Assembly (NCBI GenBank): GCA_019637115.1
Contig: JAHBWH010000026.1
Span: 1 to 63,805, forward strand
Length of the DNA stretch: 63,805 nucleotides
Direction: 5' to 3'
From: Myxococcales bacterium
GTDB taxonomy: Bacteria; Myxococcota_A; Polyangia; Polyangiales; Houyiibacteriaceae
Each line of letters begins with the position of its first letter. Positions within the stretch are counted from its first letter, which is position 1. Below are positions 9,188 through 15,708 of this stretch, piece after piece. Both the position numbers and the translations under genes were made by a program. Under the pieces are notes generated by a model that saw only the letters and a program-made list of their open reading frames with translations, made no database searches and was not told where the DNA came from.

Positions 9188-9793
9188 TCACCGAGTGACA
9201 ACCACTACATCTTGTGGTGTACCGAGTTCGACACGCATATCGCAGGTGGCCAGCTCCAGATCGCTGTGCTCCCAACGAGGATCTTCCACGCGGCGCAAGG
9301 CGATCGCCCCGAAGCCCTGGTCGCTGAGGACGAAGGTCCCCTCCACCCACGCGGCGAGCTGGCGCCCCCCCGGGCGAGTCCCTGCCACCAACGCCCGCTC
9401 GAAGGTCCACGCGCGCGCCCGCAGGCCGTGGGCGCCCGTCTCTCCGCCTCCTTGGATGCAGAGGCTCGTGGGCGCCGCGTCGGCGAGCACCGCCAGACGC
9501 GCGGGCTCGAGGCCGAGCGGCGCCGAGCGGAGCGCCCGCGCCTGTGTGGCTGCCTCGGGCTCCAGGAGCTCACCGAGGGCGCGATCGTCGTACACGACCA
9601 CCTCCGGTGTCCCTGCCGCGAGGGCCTGGTAGAGCCGCTGGCCGAACTCGCGGAGGACCTCCTGTCGAACGTCGGCCGCCGCGGGGATGGTGCGCGGTGT
9701 GGCCGGGACGTGGCTCCCCCCGCAAGCCAAGGCGCCGAGCCACGAGCAGAGCACACCGAGCACGCCGAGCACCCTGGGTCGTCCGATCTGCAT
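9188..9793 (-). CDS. Predicted lipoprotein of unknown function
   Basis: This frame encodes 201 residues from ATG 9793; ATG 9805 would add four. The N-terminus has basic residues, a hydrophobic stretch and lipobox LGALAC, so it is an envelope lipoprotein. The mature part is alpha/beta-like, with a central VVVYDDRALGELLEPEAA helix and two Cys residues (SLCIQ and ATCDM) that could form a disulfide. I recognise no family. It is upstream of smc on the same strand (138 bases) and divergent from the AgmX-like gene at 10017. Confidence 0.65.
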   Translation of the reverse strand: MQIGRPRVLGVLGVLCSWLGALACGGSHVPATPRTIPAAADVRQEVLREFGQRLYQALAAGTPEVVVYDDRALGELLEPEAATQARALRSAPLGLEPARLAVLADAAPTSLCIQGGGETGAHGLRARAWTFERALVAGTRPGGRQLAAWVEGTFVLSDQGFGAIALRRVEDPRWEHSDLELATCDMRVELGTPQDVVVVTR

Positions 9794-10016
9794 GAGCCGC
9801 AGCATAGTCGCGACTCCACGCGCCGAGCACCCAAGCTCGCCCCCCGCGCGCGGTTCGAACGGAGCGGGCCGTCGCCGGTTGGCGTCCTCGTTGGAGCCCG
9901 TGCTAGCTTCGTTCGCTTTGGCCGGCCGTGCGCCCCGTGCACGACCGCGTCTCGTATCCGTTCGGTCCCCTTCCATCCCGGCCCCGCCCGGTCGGGCAGC
10001 ATGCTTCGAGGTCGCC

Positions 10017-11237
10017 GTGAGCGAAAAACGTCCTGACGATGAGTTCGATCCCGACGCGCTGTCGGCGCTGCTTCGCACCTCCGCGACCTCGGTGCCGCCG
10101 CCCGCGCACGACGACGAGCCCGACGAGGACGAGGACGAGGACGAGGGCAAGCTCGACCTTCGCGCGCTCGCGAGCTCGATGGCCCCCCCGCCCCCGGAGG
10201 ACGATACGGTCGACGAGGCCGCGGCGACGGTCGCCGCCGTCCCGGTCGCCGCCGCCCCGGAGCCCGCGCCCGTCTCCAAGCCAGTCGTGAAGACCGTCGA
10301 GGCCCCGCGGCCGACGGGCGGCGCGAGCCAGACCGGCGCACCCGTGCCCGCCCAAGCGGCGCCGAGCGGCGGCGGCGCGAAGGTCGTCGTCGGCTTCTTG
10401 GTCGGGCTCGCGGTCATCGGCGGGGGCCTCTTGCTGATGCGCGGCGACGCCACGACCACGGCGGCGAACGTGCCCCCCGCGCCGGGACCGAGCGCGAGCG
10501 AGCCAGCCCTCGGCACCTCGGCGCCCGAGGCGCCCTCGCTCGAGGCGGCCGCCCGCGTCGAGGAGGCGCCGAGCGCCGAGGCGCCGGCCGAGGAGCCCGA
10601 GCGCGCTGCCGAACTCGACACGGAGAACGTCGCCGACGAGCCCGCCGACGAGCCCGCCGTCGCGGCGGCGACCGCGTCGGACGAGCCCCGGCGCCGGGCC
10701 TTGGCGCGCTCCACCATGGAGGCTGTGAGCGCGATGGCCGAGGCCACGACCGCGATGGTCGAGGCGACCGCAATGGTCGAGGCGACCGCGATGGCCGAGG
10801 CCCCCGCGATGGTCGAGGCGATCGCGATGGCCGAGGCCCCCGCCGCGACCGCGATGTCGTCCGTGGAGGATCTCCTCGATCGCGCGCTTGGCGGGATGGC
10901 GCCCGCGCCCACGATGGAGGCGGCGGCCCCCGCGGCCGCCGAGGCGAGCCCCGCGTCCCTGCCCGAGGTGCCCGACCAAGCCGCCGTCCGCCGCGCGCTC
11001 GGCGGCATGATGCCGCGCATCCGTCAGTGCGCGGGTGACCAGGTGGGCGTAGCGACCGCGCGCCTGCGCGTCTCGAACGACGGCACCGTCGCGTCGGCGA
11101 GCATCGCGGGCTCCCCCTTTGGCGGCACCCCGCAGGGCGCGTGCATGGAGGAGGTCGTCAAGACGGCGCGCTTCCCGCGCTTCCGACAGAGCCACTTCGA
11201 CGTGACCTACCCCTTCGCGGTCCGCCCGGCGGGCTGA
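10017..11237 (+). CDS. AgmX/PglI-like TonB-type energy transducer
   Basis: The protein has 406 residues. Residues 1 to about 120 are acidic and Pro/Ala-rich and probably cytoplasmic. One membrane span follows (VVVGFLVGLAVIGGGLLLM, about 124-142). A long Ala/Glu/Pro linker then holds a run of MVEAT/MAEAP repeats (about 240-280). The last 85 residues form a compact domain with RIRQCAGDQVG and an Ala-rich TonB-like strand pattern ending VTYPFAVRPA, as in the AgmX/PglI C-terminal domain common in myxobacterial gliding and envelope proteins. Two Cys (RQCAG, GACME) may pair. The start is GTG 10017, with GAGG at 10008-10011. A link to motility is only by family. Confidence 0.75.
   Translation: MSEKRPDDEFDPDALSALLRTSATSVPPPAHDDEPDEDEDEDEGKLDLRALASSMAPPPPEDDTVDEAAATVAAVPVAAAPEPAPVSKPVVKTVEAPRPTGGASQTGAPVPAQAAPSGGGAKVVVGFLVGLAVIGGGLLLMRGDATTTAANVPPAPGPSASEPALGTSAPEAPSLEAAARVEEAPSAEAPAEEPERAAELDTENVADEPADEPAVAAATASDEPRRRALARSTMEAVSAMAEATTAMVEATAMVEATAMAEAPAMVEAIAMAEAPAATAMSSVEDLLDRALGGMAPAPTMEAAAPAAAEASPASLPEVPDQAAVRRALGGMMPRIRQCAGDQVGVATARLRVSNDGTVASASIAGSPFGGTPQGACMEEVVKTARFPRFRQSHFDVTYPFAVRPAG
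10733..10850 (+). repeat. In-gene microrepeat (Ala-Met-Val-Glu units)
   Basis: The linker of the AgmX-like protein is encoded by 12-18 base units of the type GCGATGGTCGAGGCGACC and GCGATGGCCGAGGCC, repeated about seven times with one- or two-base changes. Such arrays change length easily by slippage in multiples of three, which would lengthen or shorten the periplasm-spanning linker without breaking the frame. Confidence 0.7.
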
Positions 11238-11271
11238 GCGCGGCACGGACGCCGCCACCCTCGAAGAGCGG

Positions 11272-11505
11272 AAGCTCAGCCGTTCTCGCAAGCCGCCCTA
11301 CCGGACGGCGCGCAGCGAGCGGAGCGAGCGTAGGCTCGTGGGAGGGGGCCTCGCGGGGCTTCGTCGCACCGCGCGGTCGCGCGGTTGCGACTGTCTCGCG
11401 GAATCGTGCAGCTTCGCGGACTACGTCCGCTTCGCCTCGCACGATTCCGCTTCGAACCATGCCCCGTGGGAGAGGGGCTGGCGACAGCCCCTCATAGGAA
11501 GCTGG
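11272..11505 (-). repeat. Intergenic repeat, copy C, inverted and interrupted
   Basis: Read on the minus strand this has the same blocks as copies A and B at 3772-4052: AGGGGCTGTCGCCAGCCCCT and CCCACGGGGCATG, then CCTACGCTCGCTCCGCTCGC to GTCCGGTAGG, and ACGGCTGAGCTTC. The middle is interrupted by roughly 95 unrelated bases (about 11358-11456) that contain a nested hairpin. It fills most of the 319-base gap between 11237 and 11557; the rest shows no gene. Confidence 0.8.
11398..11450. other. Nested hairpin inside repeat copy C
   Basis: Perfect 12-base arms GCGGAATCGTGC (11398-11409) and GCACGATTCCGC (11439-11450) enclose a second perfect hairpin, GCGGAC (11416-11421) and GTCCGC (11425-11430) with a three-base loop. 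It occupies the segment that interrupts the repeat and is absent from copies A and B. No T-run follows, so it is not a classical terminator. Confidence 0.7.
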
Positions 11506-11556
11506 AAGGAGCCTTGCGACGGCACGCCGTCGAAGTAGGCTCGCGGTCGGAGAACC

Positions 11557-12801
11557 ATGTACGTGATCCCCATCCGCGTGCCTCTCTTCGTGGAGGGCTC
11601 GCGGACCCTCATCCAGACCGACTGGCGGCGCGCGGTCGAGCTGCTCCGCGACTCCCTCGGCGGGCGCTACGGTGACCTCCTGCTGGTCTCTCCGTGGCTG
11701 CCGACCGACGACCCGGGCGCCGCCGAGCAGCGGCTCGAGCCGCTCGACGCCGTCGCAGGGGTCCGCGCCGTCACCGTCTACGATGCCCGCGTGCGCGCCC
11801 GCCAGTTCTGGGCGCGAGAGCTCCGCCTGCTTCGGCGGACCTTCGACGACGCGCTGCCTACGGCGCAGGTGGTACACACGGGGCTCGACGAGCTCTTCCG
11901 TCCGATGATGGGGCTCGGCTTCGCGATGGCGAGCGCGCGTGGTGTGCCGACGGTCTTCGTGCAGGACACCGACGAGGTGGTCCAGGTGCCGCAGCTCGCG
12001 GGCGCGGGCGCCGTCGATCAGGCGAGGGCCCGCGCCTACGTCCTCGCGTACGAACGCCTCTGCCGGGAGAGCGTGCGGCGGGCCGACCTCTCGCTGCTGA
12101 AGAGCGGCACGTTGGAGCGTCGCTACGCGCCCTTCGCGAAGAACATGATGGTCTTCGAGGACACCTCGTACCTCTCGAGCGAGATCGCGCCGAGCGACCT
12201 GGTCGAGGGTCGCCTGGCCACGTTGGCGAGCGATAGGCCGCTTCGCTTCGTGTATTGCGGCCGCCTCATCGCGCGCAAGGGCGTCGACGTCTCGGTTCGC
12301 ATCCTGGCGCGAGCGCGCGCGAGGGGAGCTCGAGTCGAGCTCGAGGTCATCGGCTCGGGCCCCGAAGAGGCCGCGATCGCCAAGCTCGCTCAGGAGCTCG
12401 GCGTCGCCGACGCGGTGCATCTCACCGGCACCGCGACCTACGGGCCCGCGCTGATCGCGCGCCTCGCGACCTTCGACGGCCTGCTCTTCACGCCGACGGC
12501 CGAGGACACTCCGCGGATGATCTTCGACGGCTACGCGGCCAGCCTGCCGCTCGTCGCGTCGCCGGTGCCCTACGTCGAGGAGCGCGCCCGCGCCGAGCGA
12601 GCCACCGAGCTGCTCCCGGCCGATCTGGACCAAGCCGCGGACGTGCTCCTCGGGCTCGATCGCGATCGCGGCCGCCTCGCCGAGCTCGCGCGCCGGGCGG
12701 GAGAGGCCGCCCTCTATCACGCCGCGGACGCTTGGTACGCGCGCCGCGCGGCCCGAACCCACGAGGCCGTCGACCGGCGCCGACGCGAGGTCCGCCGATG
12801 A
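11557..12801 (+). CDS. Glycosyltransferase family 4-like
   Basis: The 414-residue product has the two-lobe GT-B layout. The N-terminal half probably binds the acceptor. The C-terminal lobe starts at FVYCGRLIARKGVDV (about 230) and has the donor-binding region VELEVIGSGPEEAAIAKLAQELG, followed by TPTAEDTPRMIFDGYAASLPLVAS near 310-335. It probably transfers a sugar from a nucleotide donor at the cytoplasmic membrane face. ATG 11557 has GGAG five bases upstream. Its stop overlaps the start of the next glycosyltransferase in the sequence ATGA, so the two are translationally coupled. The sugar is unknown. Confidence 0.85.
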   Translation: MYVIPIRVPLFVEGSRTLIQTDWRRAVELLRDSLGGRYGDLLLVSPWLPTDDPGAAEQRLEPLDAVAGVRAVTVYDARVRARQFWARELRLLRRTFDDALPTAQVVHTGLDELFRPMMGLGFAMASARGVPTVFVQDTDEVVQVPQLAGAGAVDQARARAYVLAYERLCRESVRRADLSLLKSGTLERRYAPFAKNMMVFEDTSYLSSEIAPSDLVEGRLATLASDRPLRFVYCGRLIARKGVDVSVRILARARARGARVELEVIGSGPEEAAIAKLAQELGVADAVHLTGTATYGPALIARLATFDGLLFTPTAEDTPRMIFDGYAASLPLVASPVPYVEERARAERATELLPADLDQAADVLLGLDRDRGRLAELARRAGEAALYHAADAWYARRAARTHEAVDRRRREVRR

Positions 12802-13787
12802 GGGCCGGCGACGTCGGCCTCGTCGCGATCGGCCGCAACGAGGGGGAACGCCTCGTCCGATGCCTCGAGTCGGTCCGGGGGGTCGTCGCCCACGTCGTGT
12901 ACGTGGACTCGAGCTCGACGGACGGGAGCCGCGAGCGGGCGCGCGAGCTGGGCGCCGAGGTGGTCGACCTCGACATGTCTCGGCCCTTCACCGCCGCGCG
13001 CGCGCGAAACGAAGGCTTCGAGCGGCTCTTGCAGCTCGCGCCGGATCTTCGGTACGTGCAGTTCGTCGACGGCGACTGCGAGGTGGTGGAGGGTTGGGTG
13101 GGGCGCGCGCGCGCGCGGCTCGAGGCCGACCCCGGCCTCGGCGTCGTCTGTGGTCGCCGGCGGGAGCGACACCCCGAGGCGAGCATCTGGAACCGCATCA
13201 TCGACGTGGAGTGGGACACGCCCGTGGGCGAAGCGCTCGCGTGCGGAGGGGATGCGCTGATGCGGACCGAGGCCTTCCGCGAGGTCGGCGGCTTCGATCC
13301 CACGGTGATCGCTGGCGAGGAGCCCGAGCTCTGCGTTCGCCTGCGGCAGCGCGGCTGGCGCATCGAGCGCATCGACGCGGAGATGACCCTGCACGACGCC
13401 GCGATGACGCACCCGCGGCAGTGGTGGCTGCGCGCCGTGCGCGCGGGCCACGCCTTCGCCGAGGGGGCGGCGATGCACGGCGCGCCGCCAGAGCGGCATT
13501 GGGTCCGAGAGACCCGGCGCGTCGTCCTCTGGGGCGCCGTCGTCCCGGCTGTCGCGGTTGGCGGGGCGATCCCGACGTTGGGGCTCAGCCTCGGTTTGCT
13601 TGCCGCCTACCCCGCGCAGGCGGCGCGCATCTATCGGCACGTCCGAGCGCGCGGACGCGACCGAGTCGACTCCGCCGCGTACGCGGCGGCCGTCACGGTC
13701 GGGCGGTTGGCCGAGGCGCAGGGCGCGTTGAGGTTCCACCGGGCGCGGCTCCGCGGCCGCAAGAACCGGCTCATCGAATACAAATAG
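12798..13787 (+). CDS. Glycosyltransferase family 2
   Basis: This 329-residue protein has the GT-A fold signs of family 2: GLVAIGRNEGERLVRCLESV at the start, VYVDSSSTDGSRE, the metal-binding motif FVDGDCEVV (about 82-90), CGGDALMRTEAFREVGGFDP and the acidic EEPELCVRLRQRGW. A hydrophobic C-terminal stretch (about 245-275) suggests membrane association. It starts at ATG 12798 inside the stop of the preceding glycosyltransferase. A large hairpin region follows. I infer a role in building a cell-surface glycan with its partner; the donor is unknown. Confidence 0.88.
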   Translation: MRAGDVGLVAIGRNEGERLVRCLESVRGVVAHVVYVDSSSTDGSRERARELGAEVVDLDMSRPFTAARARNEGFERLLQLAPDLRYVQFVDGDCEVVEGWVGRARARLEADPGLGVVCGRRRERHPEASIWNRIIDVEWDTPVGEALACGGDALMRTEAFREVGGFDPTVIAGEEPELCVRLRQRGWRIERIDAEMTLHDAAMTHPRQWWLRAVRAGHAFAEGAAMHGAPPERHWVRETRRVVLWGAVVPAVAVGGAIPTLGLSLGLLAAYPAQAARIYRHVRARGRDRVDSAAYAAAVTVGRLAEAQGALRFHRARLRGRKNRLIEYK

Positions 13788-13799
13788 CGCGACGGGCGA

Positions 13800-13949
13800 G
13801 CAGCCCGTTGAAGACTCTTCGAGTCCCTCAACGGACTGCCTCTTCTTTCTGGGGTCTTTCGAAAAGACCCCCTCCAGTGGGCAAAGCCCACCGGAGCCTC
13901 CCCCAAAACACGCGGCTCCGTTGAAGAACTAGGTTCTTCAACGGGCTGC
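13800..13949. terminator. Multi-hairpin region between convergent genes, likely bidirectional terminator
   Basis: The 161-base gap between the plus gene ending at 13787 and the minus gene ending at 13949 is almost all inverted repeat. Outer arms of 15 bases, GCAGCCCGTTGAAGA (13800-13814) and its complement (13935-13949), enclose GGGGTCTTT/AAAGACCCC (13851-13871, three-base loop) and GTGGGC/GCCCAC (13878-13892). A perfect 12-base stem, CCGTTGAAGAAC/GTTCTTCAACGG with a three-base loop (13918-13944), competes with the outer arm. Its position fits transcription termination from both sides. Confidence 0.7.
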
Positions 13950-14350
13950 TAACGGAGCCAACCGTCGAAGCGGGTGGGCCCTGGGCCCGGGTCGAGCCAC
14001 CGCTTCGCGGGCGCGTAGACCCGGAAGAAGATCTCGACGAGCGCGCGCGTGCCGGGGCCCCAGGCGTTCCCGACGACGAGCTTCGGGTCGGACAGGCCGT
14101 GGTCGACGAAGTCGACGACCCCGAGCACGGTGCCCTCGAGCTCCGTCCCGCGGGCCACGCGAGCCCCGAGGACGAGCGCGTCGAGCGGGTCGCCGTCCTC
14201 GGACGAGGTGTCGGGCACGCTCCCGTAGTTGAAGAGCGTCGGAAAGGGCGCGACGAAGTGCACCCGGCCGTCGGGTCGCCGCTTCACGAACGAGAAGCGC
14301 GGCACCTCGATGCGTACCCTCACGCGCGCGCCGATCGCTGGGAGCTTCAT
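13949..14350 (-). CDS. Small inorganic pyrophosphatase (family I-like)
   Basis: The 133-residue protein matches the core of soluble family I pyrophosphatases, which hydrolyse PPi to phosphate. It keeps the first-strand Glu (RIEVP), a Lys (SFVKRR), Tyr in FNYGSV, the triple-Asp signature EDGDPLDALVLG, and the Asp/Asp/Lys set in VDFVDHGLSDPKLVV. The Arg and second Glu usual between strands 2 and 3 look replaced. It is shorter than the usual 170-180 residues, mainly at the C-terminus. It is the last gene of the strand that carries the NRPS and PPTase genes, so it may remove PPi released by adenylation domains (inference). ATG 14350 fits the family start. Confidence 0.8.
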   Translation of the reverse strand: MKLPAIGARVRVRIEVPRFSFVKRRPDGRVHFVAPFPTLFNYGSVPDTSSEDGDPLDALVLGARVARGTELEGTVLGVVDFVDHGLSDPKLVVGNAWGPGTRALVEIFFRVYAPAKRWLDPGPGPTRFDGWLR

Positions 14351-14455
14351 CGGGCTGAAGAAGCACGCGCGCGCGTCGACGGCAATCGCGATTCGCAGCC
14401 AGTACCGCGCCAGAGGAGTCTCGACCGGCTGTTCGCGGTCCTCGACCTCGATCTG

Positions 14456-15118
14456 TCAGGGGAGCGTGGTCGCGGTGAGCACGACGTCCCGCTCCCACCG
14501 GACGCTCCCTTCGATCACGTCGCCGACGGCGAACGAGGCCCCGCTCGGCTGCTCGAAGGTCGCCCGCCACGTCCCGCGCAGAGGATCGACCTCGACGCTC
14601 ATCGCCATGAACCCGAGGAACTGCTGGGTCACCAGGTATTGCGCCTTGTACGCGCACTCCTTTGCGCTGAAGATCGCCTTGGCGAGCCGGCCGCGCTCGT
14701 CCGAGGCGCGGGCGGCAAGCCACGCGAGATCCCGCGGCGTGCAGATGCTCTCCCAGAGCTTCGGCGCGAGGGGCTCCGCGTTCTCGACGTCGATCCCGAC
14801 GGCGCGCACCTGCCGAGCCGGCGCGACCGCGGCGGCGCACCACGTCTTCGTGTGCGTGATCGACCCGACGATCCCCGCCGGCCAGACCGGCGCGCGATCC
14901 GCGCCCATCGGGATCTCCAGCGGGCCGACGCCGAGCGTCCCCATCGCCCGACGAGCGAGCGCACGGCCGAGCGCGAACTCCCGCTGACGCGAGACGATCG
15001 CCTTCGCCATCCGCTCGGCTTCGCCCGGATAGAGCGCGTCGAGGTCGACGTCCGCCGTGCGCGGGTCGTCCTCTTCGACCCGCACGACCTCGGGGAGGAT
15101 CGCGCGGAACGGCGTCAT
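14456..15118 (-). CDS. 4'-phosphopantetheinyl transferase (Sfp/EntD type)
   Basis: The 220-residue product transfers phosphopantetheine from CoA to carrier-protein serines. Diagnostic motifs are present: SITHTKTWCAAAV (about 86-98), VGIDVE (about 107-112) with the Mg-binding acidic pair, and FSAKECAYKAQY (about 150-161). Length and motif spacing fit the EntD/Sfp branch that serves secondary metabolism. Its ATG overlaps the stop of the upstream gene by four bases (ATGA), and the NRPS is one gene further upstream. It is therefore very likely the activator of the NRPS and PKS carrier domains in this window. Confidence 0.93.
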   Translation of the reverse strand: MTPFRAILPEVVRVEEDDPRTADVDLDALYPGEAERMAKAIVSRQREFALGRALARRAMGTLGVGPLEIPMGADRAPVWPAGIVGSITHTKTWCAAAVAPARQVRAVGIDVENAEPLAPKLWESICTPRDLAWLAARASDERGRLAKAIFSAKECAYKAQYLVTQQFLGFMAMSVEVDPLRGTWRATFEQPSGASFAVGDVIEGSVRWERDVVLTATTLP

Positions 15119-15702
15119 CGCGGGACCATCGACTCACGCGGCGTCGGCGTCCACGAGACGCGGAGCTCGAGGAAAGGCGCGTCGCCGCCCCCGTGGACGT
15201 CCGTGACCACGACGTCGTCCGCGCCGGTCGCCTCGACCACGCCGTGGAGCCCGCCGCGGAAGTGGTCCCAGACGACGGCAGGGATCGGCGTGGCCGCGTC
15301 GTAGCGGCGGTGCTGGTGCGCCTCTCCGCGATCGACCAGGCGACACGAGAGACCCTCGAAGCTGCTCGGCAAGAGGGCGACGGAGCGTCCGAGCACCTCG
15401 TGCGGTCGCAAGAGACGCGGAGAGACGCTCGCGTCCCGGGCGAGGCGCCGGAACGCGAGGTCGGAGGTCGCGCGCGCGAGCTCGCGCACGGCCTCGGGCC
15501 GACCGCTCACGTCGATGATGGCCTCGTCGACCAGCGCCAACCAGAGCACGGGGTACCAGCCGCCCGCGACCACTTGCGCGAGCGCCTTGGCGACGCCTTG
15601 GCTCCGCGCAGCGAGCGCCTCGCGGACGGGCTCGATCCCGTGGGCGGCGCTCGCTTCGCGGAAGAAACCCGCGAGCAGCTGTCCCGAGACCTGAACGTGC
15701 AC
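15115..15702 (-). CDS. Unknown protein between NRPS and PPTase (DUF2378-like layout, uncertain)
   Basis: The 195-residue protein starts at GTG 15702, seven bases after the NRPS stop, and ends inside the start of the PPTase gene, so it belongs to the operon. It is mainly helical in the first half (an Ala-rich LALVDEAIIDVSGRPE region), with a C-terminal beta part (VWDHFRGGLHGVVEAT, then FLELRVSW). This resembles the layout of the TIGR02265/DUF2378 family that is expanded in myxobacteria, but I cannot confirm membership. It has no signal peptide or membrane span and no catalytic motif I recognise. A regulatory or accessory role in the operon is only inference. Confidence 0.7.
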   Translation of the reverse strand: MHVQVSGQLLAGFFREASAAHGIEPVREALAARSQGVAKALAQVVAGGWYPVLWLALVDEAIIDVSGRPEAVRELARATSDLAFRRLARDASVSPRLLRPHEVLGRSVALLPSSFEGLSCRLVDRGEAHQHRRYDAATPIPAVVWDHFRGGLHGVVEATGADDVVVTDVHGGGDAPFLELRVSWTPTPRESMVPR

Positions 15703-15708
15703 GCCCGC

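Noticed and set aside
9806-10016. Possible promoter in the divergent gap before the AgmX-like gene
   Set aside because: No pair of -35/-10 or -24/-12 boxes with convincing spacing; GC-rich sequence gives many weak matches.
6125-10036. Plus-strand open frame of 1303 codons opposite smc
   Set aside because: Antisense shadow of a clear SMC gene in high-GC DNA; its low-complexity Arg/Ala/Leu/Glu-rich sequence mirrors the coding strand.
13800-13835. tRNA-like TTCGAGTCC next to paired arms
   Set aside because: It is part of the GACTC/GAGTC hairpin; there is no cloverleaf, anticodon arm or acceptor stem. I found no tRNA, rRNA or CRISPR array in the window.
14351-14455. Open, protein-like codons between the PPTase stop and the pyrophosphatase ATG
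   Set aside because: The frame is open but has no ATG, GTG or TTG start, and the family N-terminus begins at ATG 14350, so I treat it as spacer.
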